From positions 2,818-14,072 of the forward strand of contig PKWA01000056.1 in NCBI GenBank assembly GCA_003131665.1: 11,255 nt of DNA, read 5' to 3'. This stretch comes from Acidimicrobiaceae bacterium. GTDB taxonomy: Bacteria; Actinomycetota; Acidimicrobiia; Acidimicrobiales; RAAP-2. A program made the translations under genes and the position numbers. Numbering within the stretch: position 1 is the first letter of the stretch; every line of letters begins with the position of its first letter. Positions 1 to 6,605 of the stretch are shown in pieces. The notes beneath the pieces were generated by a model. The model had not been told where the DNA came from. It searched no databases and saw only the letters and a program-made list of their open reading frames with translations.

Positions 1-391
1 GTTCGAGCTCGCGGTGGCTCAGTGTCGAGGGGTCGACGGCGACACCGCCCTTGGCGCCGCCGTAGGGGATGTTCACCACGGCGCACTTGATGGACATGTC
101 CGCGCTCAGTGCCGCAATCTCGTCCACGTTGACGCTCGGGTGAAAACGAATGCCGCCCTTGCCCGGGCCCCTTGACGAGTTGTGCTGAATTCGCCACCCG
201 GTAAACATGTCGATGTCCCCAGAGTCCATGCGTACCGGCACGGCGACTTCGAGGATTCGCTCGGGCGTGACAATTCGCTTAATCAAGCCATCGTTGAGAC
301 CGAGGAGGTGGCCGGCCTGTTCAATCAGTGAGGTGATGTGCAGCCAGGGATTGAAGCCGTCGGAGTGTGCTTCGTGAAGACGCGTGACCAC
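1..391 (-). CDS. gdhA: Glutamate dehydrogenase, N-terminal 130 residues (gene runs off the left edge)
   Basis: Glu/Leu/Phe/Val dehydrogenase family enzyme, most likely glutamate dehydrogenase, which interconverts glutamate and 2-oxoglutarate plus ammonium in the cytosol. Seen: a GTG-initiated reading frame of 130 complete codons ending at the window edge. It contains the dimerisation-domain blocks GPGKGGIRFHP (residues 75-85) and IPYGGAKGGV (108-117); the Lys of the second block is the catalytic lysine of the family. The start is well fixed: an in-frame TGA lies at 397-395, two codons before the GTG, and AAAGG sits 10 nt upstream as a possible ribosome binding site. Full-length family members are about 420 residues, so roughly 290 residues, including the NAD(P)-binding Rossmann domain, lie outside. 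It diverges from the LLM gene with 151 bases between starts. Cofactor preference cannot be told from this part. Confidence 0.9.
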   Translation of the reverse strand, partial: MVTRLHEAHSDGFNPWLHITSLIEQAGHLLGLNDGLIKRIVTPERILEVAVPVRMDSGDIDMFTGWRIQHNSSRGPGKGGIRFHPSVNVDEIAALSADMSIKCAVVNIPYGGAKGGVAVDPSTLSHRELE

Positions 392-485
392 AAGTCACCA
401 GCCTTTGGGATTCATGAAAGCGCCGTTGCTTTCACTCTCCAGGTTAGGTGAGTGGGCCCATCTCCAAGCACCAGAAGAGTCAACT

Positions 486-514
486 TTCACTGTGGATAAC
501 CCGTCCGATACTGT
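486..514 (+). promoter_or_regulatory. Candidate promoter of the LLM oxidoreductase gene
   Basis: TTCACT (486-491, 4 of 6 matches to TTGACA) and TACTGT (509-514, fitting the actinobacterial TANNNT -10 pattern) are separated by 17 bases. Transcription would begin near 521 and leave a leader of about 22 nt that carries the GAAAGG ribosome binding site. The match is moderate and based on spacing and consensus only. The rest of the 392-542 intergenic space shows no clear promoter for the divergent glutamate dehydrogenase gene. Confidence 0.35.
491..499 (-). promoter_or_regulatory. Single perfect DnaA-box 9-mer (TTATCCACA)
   Basis: The + strand reads TGTGGATAA, the reverse complement of the DnaA-box consensus TTATNCACA. 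It sits between the proposed -35 and -10 of the LLM promoter, so a bound protein there could affect transcription. It is a lone site without an AT-rich unwinding region or further boxes, so it is not an origin. About 0.3 such matches are expected by chance in a window this size. Confidence 0.25.
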
Positions 515-542
515 GACACTCACGAAGGGTGAAAGGCCAACC

Positions 543-1589
543 ATGAAGATTTCCACGATGATGGGTTACGCCGGAGGGTTCAAGCAGGCCGCGCGCGACG
601 TCGCGGAGATGGAAAAGGCCGGATTGGACCTCGTGTGGGTCGCCGAGGCCTACGGCTTTGATAGTCCCTCACTGATGGGCTACCTCGCGGCGCTGACCGA
701 GCGCGTGGAGATCGGCGCGGCGATTCTGCCGATCTACACCCGCACGCCCACGTTGATCGCCATGACCGCCGCGGGACTCGACGCGCTCTCCGACGGACGA
801 TTCCACCTCGGGCTGGGCGCGTCGGGTCCCCAGGTGATCGAGGGATTCCACGGCGTGCCCTACACCGATCCCCTCGGGCGCACCCGCGAGATCGTCGAGA
901 TCTGTCGCAACGTGTGGAAGCGCGAGGCCCCGCTCGTGCACCAGGGCAAGAACTTCACGTTGCCGTTGCCGGCAGATCAAGGGACCGGACTCGGAAAGCC
1001 CTTGAAGATCATCGCGCACCCCCAACGCGCAGAGATACCGGTGTGGATCGCCTCACTCGGTGAGAAGAACGTGCAACTAACGGCCGAAATCGCCGACGGT
1101 TGGATCCCGATCCTCTTCATTCCAGAGCGCGCGAACGACGTGTGGGGAGCATCTCTCGCGGCGGGCAAGGCGAAGCGCGACGCCCAGCTCGGCGACCTGA
1201 TGATCACCGCGGGGGGACTGTTGGCGATCGGCGAAGTCGACGACGTAGTGGCCCTTCGAGAACTCCAACGTCCGATGGTGGCGCTCTACGTCGGCGGTAT
1301 GGGCGCGCGGGGCAAGAACTTCTACAACGAATTGGCCGTTCGCTACGGCTACGAGAAGGAGGCGGCGATCATCCAAGATCTCTACCTCGCGGGCAAGAAG
1401 CGAGAGGCCGAAGCCGCGGTGCCCGATGAGTTTCTCGAGCTCACGACACTCTGTGGACCTATGGGGTACGTCAAAGAACGCGTGGCGGCCTTTCGCGCGG
1501 CGGGCGTGACGCACTTACAAGTACATCCGTTGCCCCAAAGCGGTCAGAGCGCCGCGTCGCTGATTGAGTCGCTCAAGACTTTGCTCTAG
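543..1589 (+). CDS. LLM-class oxidoreductase, probably F420-dependent
   Basis: Luciferase-like monooxygenase superfamily protein (TIM barrel, 348 residues), resembling the actinobacterial F420-dependent subgroup that includes mycobacterial Rv3520c. It is probably a cytosolic redox enzyme using reduced F420; the substrate is unknown. Seen: the superfamily opening block KAGLDLVWVAEAYGFDSPSLMGYLAALTERVEIGAAI (split across residues 25-61), the RTPTLIAMTAAGLDALSDGRFHLGLGASGPQVIEGFHG block (67-104), and AEIPVWIASLGEKNVQLTAEIADGWIPI (163-190). The ATG at 543 is preferred over a GTG at 384 because homology begins at MKIS and GAAAGG lies 6 nt upstream. The 384 start would also add 53 unrelated residues and overlap the divergent gene. 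It ends tail-to-tail with the ABC exporter operon, sharing CTAG. Family assignment is firm; F420 rather than FMN use is inferred from the subgroup. Confidence 0.88.
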   Translation: MKISTMMGYAGGFKQAARDVAEMEKAGLDLVWVAEAYGFDSPSLMGYLAALTERVEIGAAILPIYTRTPTLIAMTAAGLDALSDGRFHLGLGASGPQVIEGFHGVPYTDPLGRTREIVEICRNVWKREAPLVHQGKNFTLPLPADQGTGLGKPLKIIAHPQRAEIPVWIASLGEKNVQLTAEIADGWIPILFIPERANDVWGASLAAGKAKRDAQLGDLMITAGGLLAIGEVDDVVALRELQRPMVALYVGGMGARGKNFYNELAVRYGYEKEAAIIQDLYLAGKKREAEAAVPDEFLELTTLCGPMGYVKERVAAFRAAGVTHLQVHPLPQSGQSAASLIESLKTLL

Positions 1590-3538
1590 GTGCCCGTGCG
1601 TGTCGCGTCACGCCCACCCGACGCCAACCACGCGCCGTACATGATCGAGTACGCGCCCCCCGCCGCCAAGAGCTCTTGGGGCGAACCCATCTCCACGATG
1701 CCGCCTTCGTCGATGACCACGATCCGGTCGGCCCGCTGGGCGGTGGTGAGACGGTGGGCAATCAGAATCGCCGAGCGGCCCTCGAGCAAACGATCGAGCG
1801 CCCGCTCGATCACGGTCTCACTTCGAAGGTCGAGCGAGGAGGTCGCTTCGTCCAAGATCAACACGCGCGGTCGAGCGAGGAACGCTCGTGCGAGCGCGAG
1901 CTGTTGTCGTTCTCCGGCCGAGAGGGTCTGGCCCCTCTCGTGTACGGGCGTGTCGATACCCTCGGGCAGCCGTTCGATCAGCTCGCGCAGTCCCACGACG
2001 TCAATCGCGTCTTCGATCTCTTCGTCGCTGGCGTCGGTGCGCCCGAAACTCAAGTTGGTGCGAATCGATCCCGCGAAGAGGAAAGCTTCTTGGGGCACCA
2101 CGCCCAACTGGGAACGCAACGAGCGCAGCGTCACGGTGCGGATGTCGATGCCGTCGAGCAGTACTCTGCCCGACGTCGGGTCGTAGAAGCGGTTGGCGAG
2201 TTTGGCCATGGTGGACTTGCCGGCGCCGGTCGGGCCGACGAAGGCCACCGACTCACCCGGGGCTATCTCTAAATTGATGTCGTGCAGCACCAGCGTCTCG
2301 GGGTCGTAGCCGAAGTTCACGTGTTCAAAGGTGATACGCCCCTCGAGGGTGGGCAGGGTGACGGCGTTCTCGATCTCGTCCACCGTGGGTTCGATCTGGA
2401 GCAGTTCTCGAAGACGGATGATCGATGAACGGCCCTGTTGGAGACTGTTGTACTGCTGGACGAGGAGTTGGATCGGGGCGAAGAACCGGTTCAAGTACAA
2501 GAAGAAGGCGATGAGGTAGGCGACGTTCAGTTGATGGGTCAACACCATGTGCCCGCCAATGCCGAGCAGCATCGCCTGGCCCAGGATGCCGATCATGACG
2601 GTGGAGGGTCCGTAGATCGCGTTGACCCGCCCGGTGTAGAGGTTGGCGTCGCGGTAAGCCCCGATGACGTGGCGATGGTTGCGGATGTTGCGCCGTTGGC
2701 GATTGTTCGCCGTCACCACGCGAATGCCGTAAAGCGACTCCGAGAGGTCGGCGAGCACGAGGGCGATGCGGTCGCGACTGAGGAGGTACCCACGCTCGGA
2801 CGCTTGGTGAAACCAGATGGAAAAGACGAAGAGCAACGGCACGATCAACAAGACGACCCAGGTGGCTAAGGCCACATTGGTCACGAAGAGAATCGCCGTG
2901 ATGACGATCATGGTCAGACCCTGCAGGGCGAACTGGCTGACGCCGTCTTGAATGAGTTGTTGAAGGTTTTCGATGTCACTGGTCATACGGCTCATCAGGA
3001 CGCCGGCTTTTTCGTCGGTGAAAAAGTCCATGCTGAGGCGTTGGAAGTGAGTGAAGACGCGGATCCGCAGGTCGTGCATCACCCGTGAGGAGAGTTTTCC
3101 CGTCACGTCGGTTTGCAGGCGTTGGAAGTAGACGCTCGCTAGGGCGAGCACCAGGTACAACACGGCGCATACGGCAATCACGGTCAGTGATCGATGACCG
3201 CTCTCCATGCCGTTCTTAATCGCGAATTCGGTGAGGAGCGGTCCAGCCTGGAGGGTCAGGCTGATCACGATCACCAGGGCCGATCCAGCGAAGAGCCACT
3301 TTGGATAGACCTTCAGGAGTTTGGGCAGCGTGAGACGCTGGCGTTCCTTGTCACTCGGACGTTGGGTGAAGTGAATGCGCGACTTGGGGTGCTCGGGTTC
3401 GCTGGCTAACAGTTTGGTGGCTTCGTCCATCAACTCTGAGGGGATGCCCCCAAAGGGCAGACCGGCCCGACCGCTCGCGATCGTGGCGCTGCCGCTGAAC
3501 ATGCCACCGCCACCGCTCCAGCCGCCGCCCCAACCCAT
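1586..3538 (-). CDS. ABC exporter half-transporter, subunit with catalytic NBD
   Basis: Type IV (multidrug/lipid) ABC exporter subunit, 650 residues: six membrane segments (about 81-101, 118-138, 204-222, 224-243, 312-332, 337-357) followed by an ATPase domain. Seen in the ATPase: aromatic A-loop Y411, Walker A GPTGAGKST (435-443), Q-loop Q483, signature LSAGE (539-543) in place of LSGGQ, Walker B VLILDE with catalytic E564, and H-loop H595. It thus supplies an intact Walker A/B set but a deviant signature, the complement of its upstream partner. The first 80 residues form a cytoplasmic extension beginning with a Gly/Trp-rich run (MGWGGGWSGGGG). The start ATG overlaps the partner's TAA by one base (TAATG) with GGAG 8 nt upstream, indicating translational coupling. 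The substrate is unknown; drug or lipid export is the usual role of such pairs. Confidence 0.92.
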   Translation of the reverse strand: MGWGGGWSGGGGMFSGSATIASGRAGLPFGGIPSELMDEATKLLASEPEHPKSRIHFTQRPSDKERQRLTLPKLLKVYPKWLFAGSALVIVISLTLQAGPLLTEFAIKNGMESGHRSLTVIAVCAVLYLVLALASVYFQRLQTDVTGKLSSRVMHDLRIRVFTHFQRLSMDFFTDEKAGVLMSRMTSDIENLQQLIQDGVSQFALQGLTMIVITAILFVTNVALATWVVLLIVPLLFVFSIWFHQASERGYLLSRDRIALVLADLSESLYGIRVVTANNRQRRNIRNHRHVIGAYRDANLYTGRVNAIYGPSTVMIGILGQAMLLGIGGHMVLTHQLNVAYLIAFFLYLNRFFAPIQLLVQQYNSLQQGRSSIIRLRELLQIEPTVDEIENAVTLPTLEGRITFEHVNFGYDPETLVLHDINLEIAPGESVAFVGPTGAGKSTMAKLANRFYDPTSGRVLLDGIDIRTVTLRSLRSQLGVVPQEAFLFAGSIRTNLSFGRTDASDEEIEDAIDVVGLRELIERLPEGIDTPVHERGQTLSAGERQQLALARAFLARPRVLILDEATSSLDLRSETVIERALDRLLEGRSAILIAHRLTTAQRADRIVVIDEGGIVEMGSPQELLAAGGAYSIMYGAWLASGGRDATRTGT

Positions 3539-5379
3539 TAGGCCGGCTCCCCGGTCGTGGTCTGGGCGAGGATCTGTGAGTAGAGCGGCACGTTGGCCAA
3601 CAGTTCGTCGTGGGTGCCATCGGCGACGACGCGTCCCCCTTCGAGTAACAACACCCGGCTCGCCAGGGCGATGGTGGAGATGCGGTGCGCGATGACGATG
3701 GTCGTGCGTTGGGTGAGCAGTCCGCGGAGCGCTTCGTAGATCCCCGACTCGATATGCACGTCGATGGCGCTCGTCGCGTCGTCAAGGATCAGGATCGGCG
3801 GATTCAGCAACAGCGTGCGCGCGATGGCGATTCGTTGGCGTTGACCTCCGGACAGGGTGTAGCCCCGCTCGCCCACGACGGTGTCGTAGCCCTCGGCCAG
3901 TCGCACGATGAACTCGTCGGCGTTCGCGGCGCGGGCCGCGGCGATCACGTCCTCGAGGGGGGCGTCCGGCCGGCCGTAGGCGATGTTCTCGCGAATCGAG
4001 ACCGAAAAGAGAAAGGGCTCGTCGAGCACGACGCCCACGTTCTCTCGAAGCGAGTGCAACGTGAGGTCGCGCAGATCGTGTGAGTCGATGGTGATGGCGC
4101 CGTCGCTCACGTCATAAAAGCGCGTCATCAGCCGGGCCACTGTCGACTTACCCGAGCCCGTACGCCCTACCAGGGCCACCGTCTCGCCGGGCGCGATGTG
4201 TGCGTCAAAGTCGTTGAGAATCTCTGCACCGTTGGCGTAGGTGAACGTCACGTGGTTGAAGTCGACTGCGCCCGCCACGTGCTCGAGGTCGTAGGCGCCG
4301 GGACGATCGACGACGTCGGGCTGCTCGTCCAAGATCTCAAAAATTCGTTCGGCGCTGGCCTTGGCGCGCTGGCCCATCATGACCAGTTGACCGAGCATCA
4401 TGAAGGGGGCCTGGAGCATCAAGAGGTACGCGTTAAAGGCCAAGATCTCGGGGTAGGCGAGCTTGCCCTGCAGGACCATCCAGCCACCGAAGAGCAAAAC
4501 GAGCGCGAGGCCGAGCTGGGGCAGGTTCTGCACCCACGGCGACCACACCGCTCGAATATTGGCGTCTTTGATGTACGCCCACGCGACCCGTTCCGCGTTG
4601 TCGGCCAGTCGATTCACTTCGGCCTCTTCTTGGGCGAAGGATTTGACGACCCGCACGCCGTTCACGTTCTCGTCAACGATCGTTGCCACGTCGGCGAGGC
4701 GGGCCTGGGTGATCCACGAGATCGGGAACATGACTCGGCGCATCTTGATGCCCACGAAGTACAAGATGGGCATGACGATCATCGCGATGAGTGCCAAGAT
4801 CCAGTTGATGTAGAGCATGAAGCCAAAGGCGATGACGCCGATAGAACACTGCACGATAATGAGCGGCGCGAACGTCGAGTACATCTGTACGCTGCGGATG
4901 TCGCTGTTGGCGCGACTAATGAGCTGCCCGGACTGCACGCGGTCGTAGAAGCTGAACGACAGCCAGGTCAAGTGTTCGTAGATCAGCGAGCGCAGGTCCG
5001 CTTCGACGTTGTAGGCCGTGTAGTAGACGTACTGGCGCGAGATGATGCCGGTCACACCGGCCAGGAGTCCAACGATCACAATTGCCAACACGTCGCGGTG
5101 CAGTGATGTGACGTGCTTCACCAGCGTGTTGTTGATGTCACTCGCCAACATATTGGGTACCAGTACTTGAAAGACCAGGCTGACGAATGAGAGTCCAATC
5201 GCGACCACAAACGTTGCACGGTGAGAATCGATGACCGGCAAGATACGTCGCCACCAGGAGAGATTGCGGTTCCGAGAGATCTGGGCGCGAGGACCCGGGT
5301 ACTTCGAGGTCACGCCGCCTAATGGATTCGCTTCTCCCTCTCGAACGCGCGCGGTGCGGTCAGAGAGTGAAGAAGACAT
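3538..5379 (-). CDS. ABC exporter half-transporter, subunit with degenerate NBD
   Basis: First gene of the exporter operon, 613 residues, with transmembrane segments near 55-75, 96-116, 172-192, 194-212, 286-303 and 312-332, then an ATPase domain. Seen: A-loop Y381, Walker A GRTGSGKST (405-413), Asp453 where the Q-loop Gln is expected (VVLDEPFLF), canonical signature LSGGQ (509-513), Walker B ILILDD with Asp534 instead of the catalytic Glu, and H-loop H565. With the neighbour it should form a heterodimer: this LSGGQ faces the partner's intact Walker site, while this Asp-containing site faces the partner's LSAGE and is expected to hydrolyse ATP poorly. The start is fixed by an in-frame TAG at 5391-5389, four codons before the ATG. 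There is no Shine-Dalgarno sequence, and TAGAAT lies 6 nt upstream, suggesting a leaderless mRNA. Confidence 0.92.
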   Translation of the reverse strand: MSSSLSDRTARVREGEANPLGGVTSKYPGPRAQISRNRNLSWWRRILPVIDSHRATFVVAIGLSFVSLVFQVLVPNMLASDINNTLVKHVTSLHRDVLAIVIVGLLAGVTGIISRQYVYYTAYNVEADLRSLIYEHLTWLSFSFYDRVQSGQLISRANSDIRSVQMYSTFAPLIIVQCSIGVIAFGFMLYINWILALIAMIVMPILYFVGIKMRRVMFPISWITQARLADVATIVDENVNGVRVVKSFAQEEAEVNRLADNAERVAWAYIKDANIRAVWSPWVQNLPQLGLALVLLFGGWMVLQGKLAYPEILAFNAYLLMLQAPFMMLGQLVMMGQRAKASAERIFEILDEQPDVVDRPGAYDLEHVAGAVDFNHVTFTYANGAEILNDFDAHIAPGETVALVGRTGSGKSTVARLMTRFYDVSDGAITIDSHDLRDLTLHSLRENVGVVLDEPFLFSVSIRENIAYGRPDAPLEDVIAAARAANADEFIVRLAEGYDTVVGERGYTLSGGQRQRIAIARTLLLNPPILILDDATSAIDVHIESGIYEALRGLLTQRTTIVIAHRISTIALASRVLLLEGGRVVADGTHDELLANVPLYSQILAQTTTGEPA

Positions 5380-5385
5380 TGAGCA

Positions 5386-5391
5386 ATTCTA
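5386..5391 (-). promoter_or_regulatory. Candidate -10 element of the ABC exporter operon
   Basis: The minus strand reads TAGAAT (5 of 6 to TATAAT), then six bases (TGCTCA), then the ATG. A start site about 7 nt after the hexamer would fall on the A of ATG, giving a leaderless transcript, in keeping with the lack of a Shine-Dalgarno sequence. No convincing -35 is present at the right distance. Confidence 0.5.
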
Positions 5392-5394
5392 CCG

Positions 5395-5410
5395 GCTGTC
5401 ATACGACAGC
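5395..5410. promoter_or_regulatory. Palindrome, candidate operator between exporter operon and upp
   Basis: GCTGTC-ATAC-GACAGC is a perfect inverted repeat with 6-bp arms and a 4-base centre. It lies just upstream of the exporter's proposed -10, in the -10/-35 spacer, where a bound repressor would block transcription. No regulator gene lies beside it in this window. It could instead be a chance palindrome. Confidence 0.35.
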
Positions 5411-5437
5411 GGGCTGGAGTGTCGCCAAAAGTGAAAT

Positions 5438-5467
5438 CTGACGGCTCGAAGTGCGACGGCGTAGTGT
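5438..5467 (+). promoter_or_regulatory. Candidate promoter of upp, leaderless
   Basis: CTGACG (5438-5443) and TAGTGT (5462-5467, fits TANNNT) are 18 bases apart, and the GTG start follows after six bases (GACCAC). No Shine-Dalgarno sequence precedes the GTG, so transcription probably starts on the start codon itself. The -10 element contains the in-frame TAG that closes the frame upstream. Confidence 0.45.
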
Positions 5468-5473
5468 GACCAC

Positions 5474-6109
5474 GTGGATTCGCTGCTCGTGGTTCATCAC
5501 CCAGTCGTGGCCGACAAGGTCCGCCAGCTTCGCGACGTACGAACCTCCAACGCCGACTTCTTGCGTTTAGCGGGGGAGATATCGCGTTTTGTCGCCTACG
5601 AGGCCTTTCGCGACACGCCCGTCACGATAACCACCGTCGACACACCGGTCACCAAGTCCGCGCCAGCGCTGCGCATCGACACGGAGTACCTGATTGTGCC
5701 AATTTTAAGGGCCGGGCTCGGCATGAGCCCCGCCGTGCAAGAGGTTTTGCCGCATCATCGGGTCTGTCTGGTGGGACTTCGTCGCAACGAAGTCACGCTC
5801 AAACCGGACGTGTATCTCGATGGCCTGCCCGAGTCGCTCGAAGGGGTTCACGTGGTGATCTGCGATCCCATGCTCGCCACCGGTGGCTCACTCGACTGCG
5901 TACTCGAGATGCTTCGCTCGAGGGGCGCGGGCGAAGTGACGGTGCTTTGCCTCATCGCCGCCCAACCCGGGGTCGACTTCGTCTTGTCGCGCCATCCCGA
6001 GATCACCATCGTGGCCGCCGCCCTCGACGCCGAGCTGAACGACGTGGGTTACATCACCCCAGGACTGGGCGACGCCGGGGACCGACTCTTTGGACCCCCC
6101 GCGCGATAG
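5474..6109 (+). CDS. upp: Uracil phosphoribosyltransferase
   Basis: UPRTase (EC 2.4.2.9), a cytosolic pyrimidine salvage enzyme that makes UMP and pyrophosphate from uracil and PRPP. Seen: 211 residues, the usual family length; the block VPILRAGLGM (75-84); the PRPP-binding loop ICDPMLATGGS (129-139); and the uracil-recognition C-terminal block YITPGLGDAGDRLFG (193-207). The GTG start is fixed because an in-frame TAG lies at 5462-5464 and no other start codon intervenes. It lacks a Shine-Dalgarno sequence, consistent with a leaderless mRNA. It diverges from the exporter operon across 94 bases and converges on the cytosine deaminase gene with only three bases between stops. The neighbour supplies its substrate uracil from cytosine, so the pairing makes metabolic sense even though the strands differ. 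Confidence 0.95.
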   Translation: MDSLLVVHHPVVADKVRQLRDVRTSNADFLRLAGEISRFVAYEAFRDTPVTITTVDTPVTKSAPALRIDTEYLIVPILRAGLGMSPAVQEVLPHHRVCLVGLRRNEVTLKPDVYLDGLPESLEGVHVVICDPMLATGGSLDCVLEMLRSRGAGEVTVLCLIAAQPGVDFVLSRHPEITIVAAALDAELNDVGYITPGLGDAGDRLFGPPAR

Positions 6110-6112
6110 GTC

Positions 6113-6583
6113 TTACAGGCCAATGTCCTCGTGCCAGAGTTCGGGGTGCTGTTCAATGAACGAGCGAAGCAACGTGGTGCAGGCGGGATCGTCCAGCACG
6201 ACAATCTCGACACCGAGCTCTTGGAGCCACTCGTGACCGCCAAAGAAGTTCTCGGATTCGCCGATGACCACGGCACCGATATTGAACTGACGTACGAGGC
6301 CCGAGCAGTACCAACACGGTGACAGCGTCGTGACCATGACGCACTCGGGGTAGTCGCGTCGTCGCCCGGCCTTTCGAAAGGCGTCGGTCTCGGCGTGGAC
6401 CGACGCGTCGTCTTCTTGGACCCGTCGGTTGTGGCCCGATCCGAGCAGCGTCCCGTCACGCAAAAAGAGCGCCGCGCCGATGGGGATGCCCCCCTCGTTG
6501 AGTCCTAGTACGGCTTCGTCGTACGCGGTGGCGAGCATTTGGCGCGCGAGCCCGTGCTCGAGCGGTTTAATTGACGTGGTCAT
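6113..6583 (-). CDS. Cytosine deaminase of the yeast Fcy1 type (zinc CDA superfamily)
   Basis: Zinc-dependent deaminase of 156 residues that probably converts cytosine to uracil and ammonia. Seen: zinc ligands and catalytic Glu in HAE (H63, E65) and SPCWYC (C90, C93). Beyond these superfamily residues it follows yeast cytosine deaminase closely: EGGIPIG (30-36), GHN with N52, ENF with F113, and the C-terminal W150-HEDIG block with D153, the counterparts of base-contacting residues in the yeast enzyme (158 residues). This fits better than TadA or guanine deaminase. ATG 6583 is chosen because the yeast-like fold starts there; the longer frame to 6733 runs into the divergent PRTase gene. CATACT lies 6 nt upstream with no well-placed Shine-Dalgarno. 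It sits between upp and a second PRTase. Substrate identity is inferred from motif comparison by eye. Confidence 0.85.
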   Translation of the reverse strand: MTTSIKPLEHGLARQMLATAYDEAVLGLNEGGIPIGAALFLRDGTLLGSGHNRRVQEDDASVHAETDAFRKAGRRRDYPECVMVTTLSPCWYCSGLVRQFNIGAVVIGESENFFGGHEWLQELGVEIVVLDDPACTTLLRSFIEQHPELWHEDIGL

Positions 6584-6589
6584 GGACTC

Positions 6590-6597
6590 AGTATGCT
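6590..6597. promoter_or_regulatory. Overlapping divergent -10-like hexamers
   Basis: The minus strand reads CATACT (6595-6590), 6 nt before the deaminase ATG. The plus strand reads TATGCT (6592-6597), 8 nt before the PRTase GTG at 6606. The two hexamers share four base pairs, so one RNA polymerase footprint would exclude the other. A plus-strand TTGACG at 6571-6576 gives a -35 with a short 15-bp spacer; no clear minus-strand -35 is seen. Both are 4 of 6 matches to TATAAT, so this is a proposal. Confidence 0.4.
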
Positions 6598-6605
6598 CCA
6601 GCACC

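Noticed and set aside
384..542. Upstream GTG start adding 53 residues to the LLM protein
   Set aside because: The added residues show no family similarity, overlap the divergent glutamate dehydrogenase start, and would remove the promoter/ribosome binding site found just before ATG 543.
4198..5106. 302-codon open frame on the plus strand
   Set aside because: It lies wholly antisense to the exporter gene, whose membrane and ATPase motifs are intact. The translation is His/Asp/Val-rich without recognisable domains, as expected of a shadow frame in GC-rich DNA.
6429..6581. Upstream start for the PRTase and the longer deaminase frame to 6733
   Set aside because: Each extension is simply antisense to the other gene's coding region and carries no family motif.
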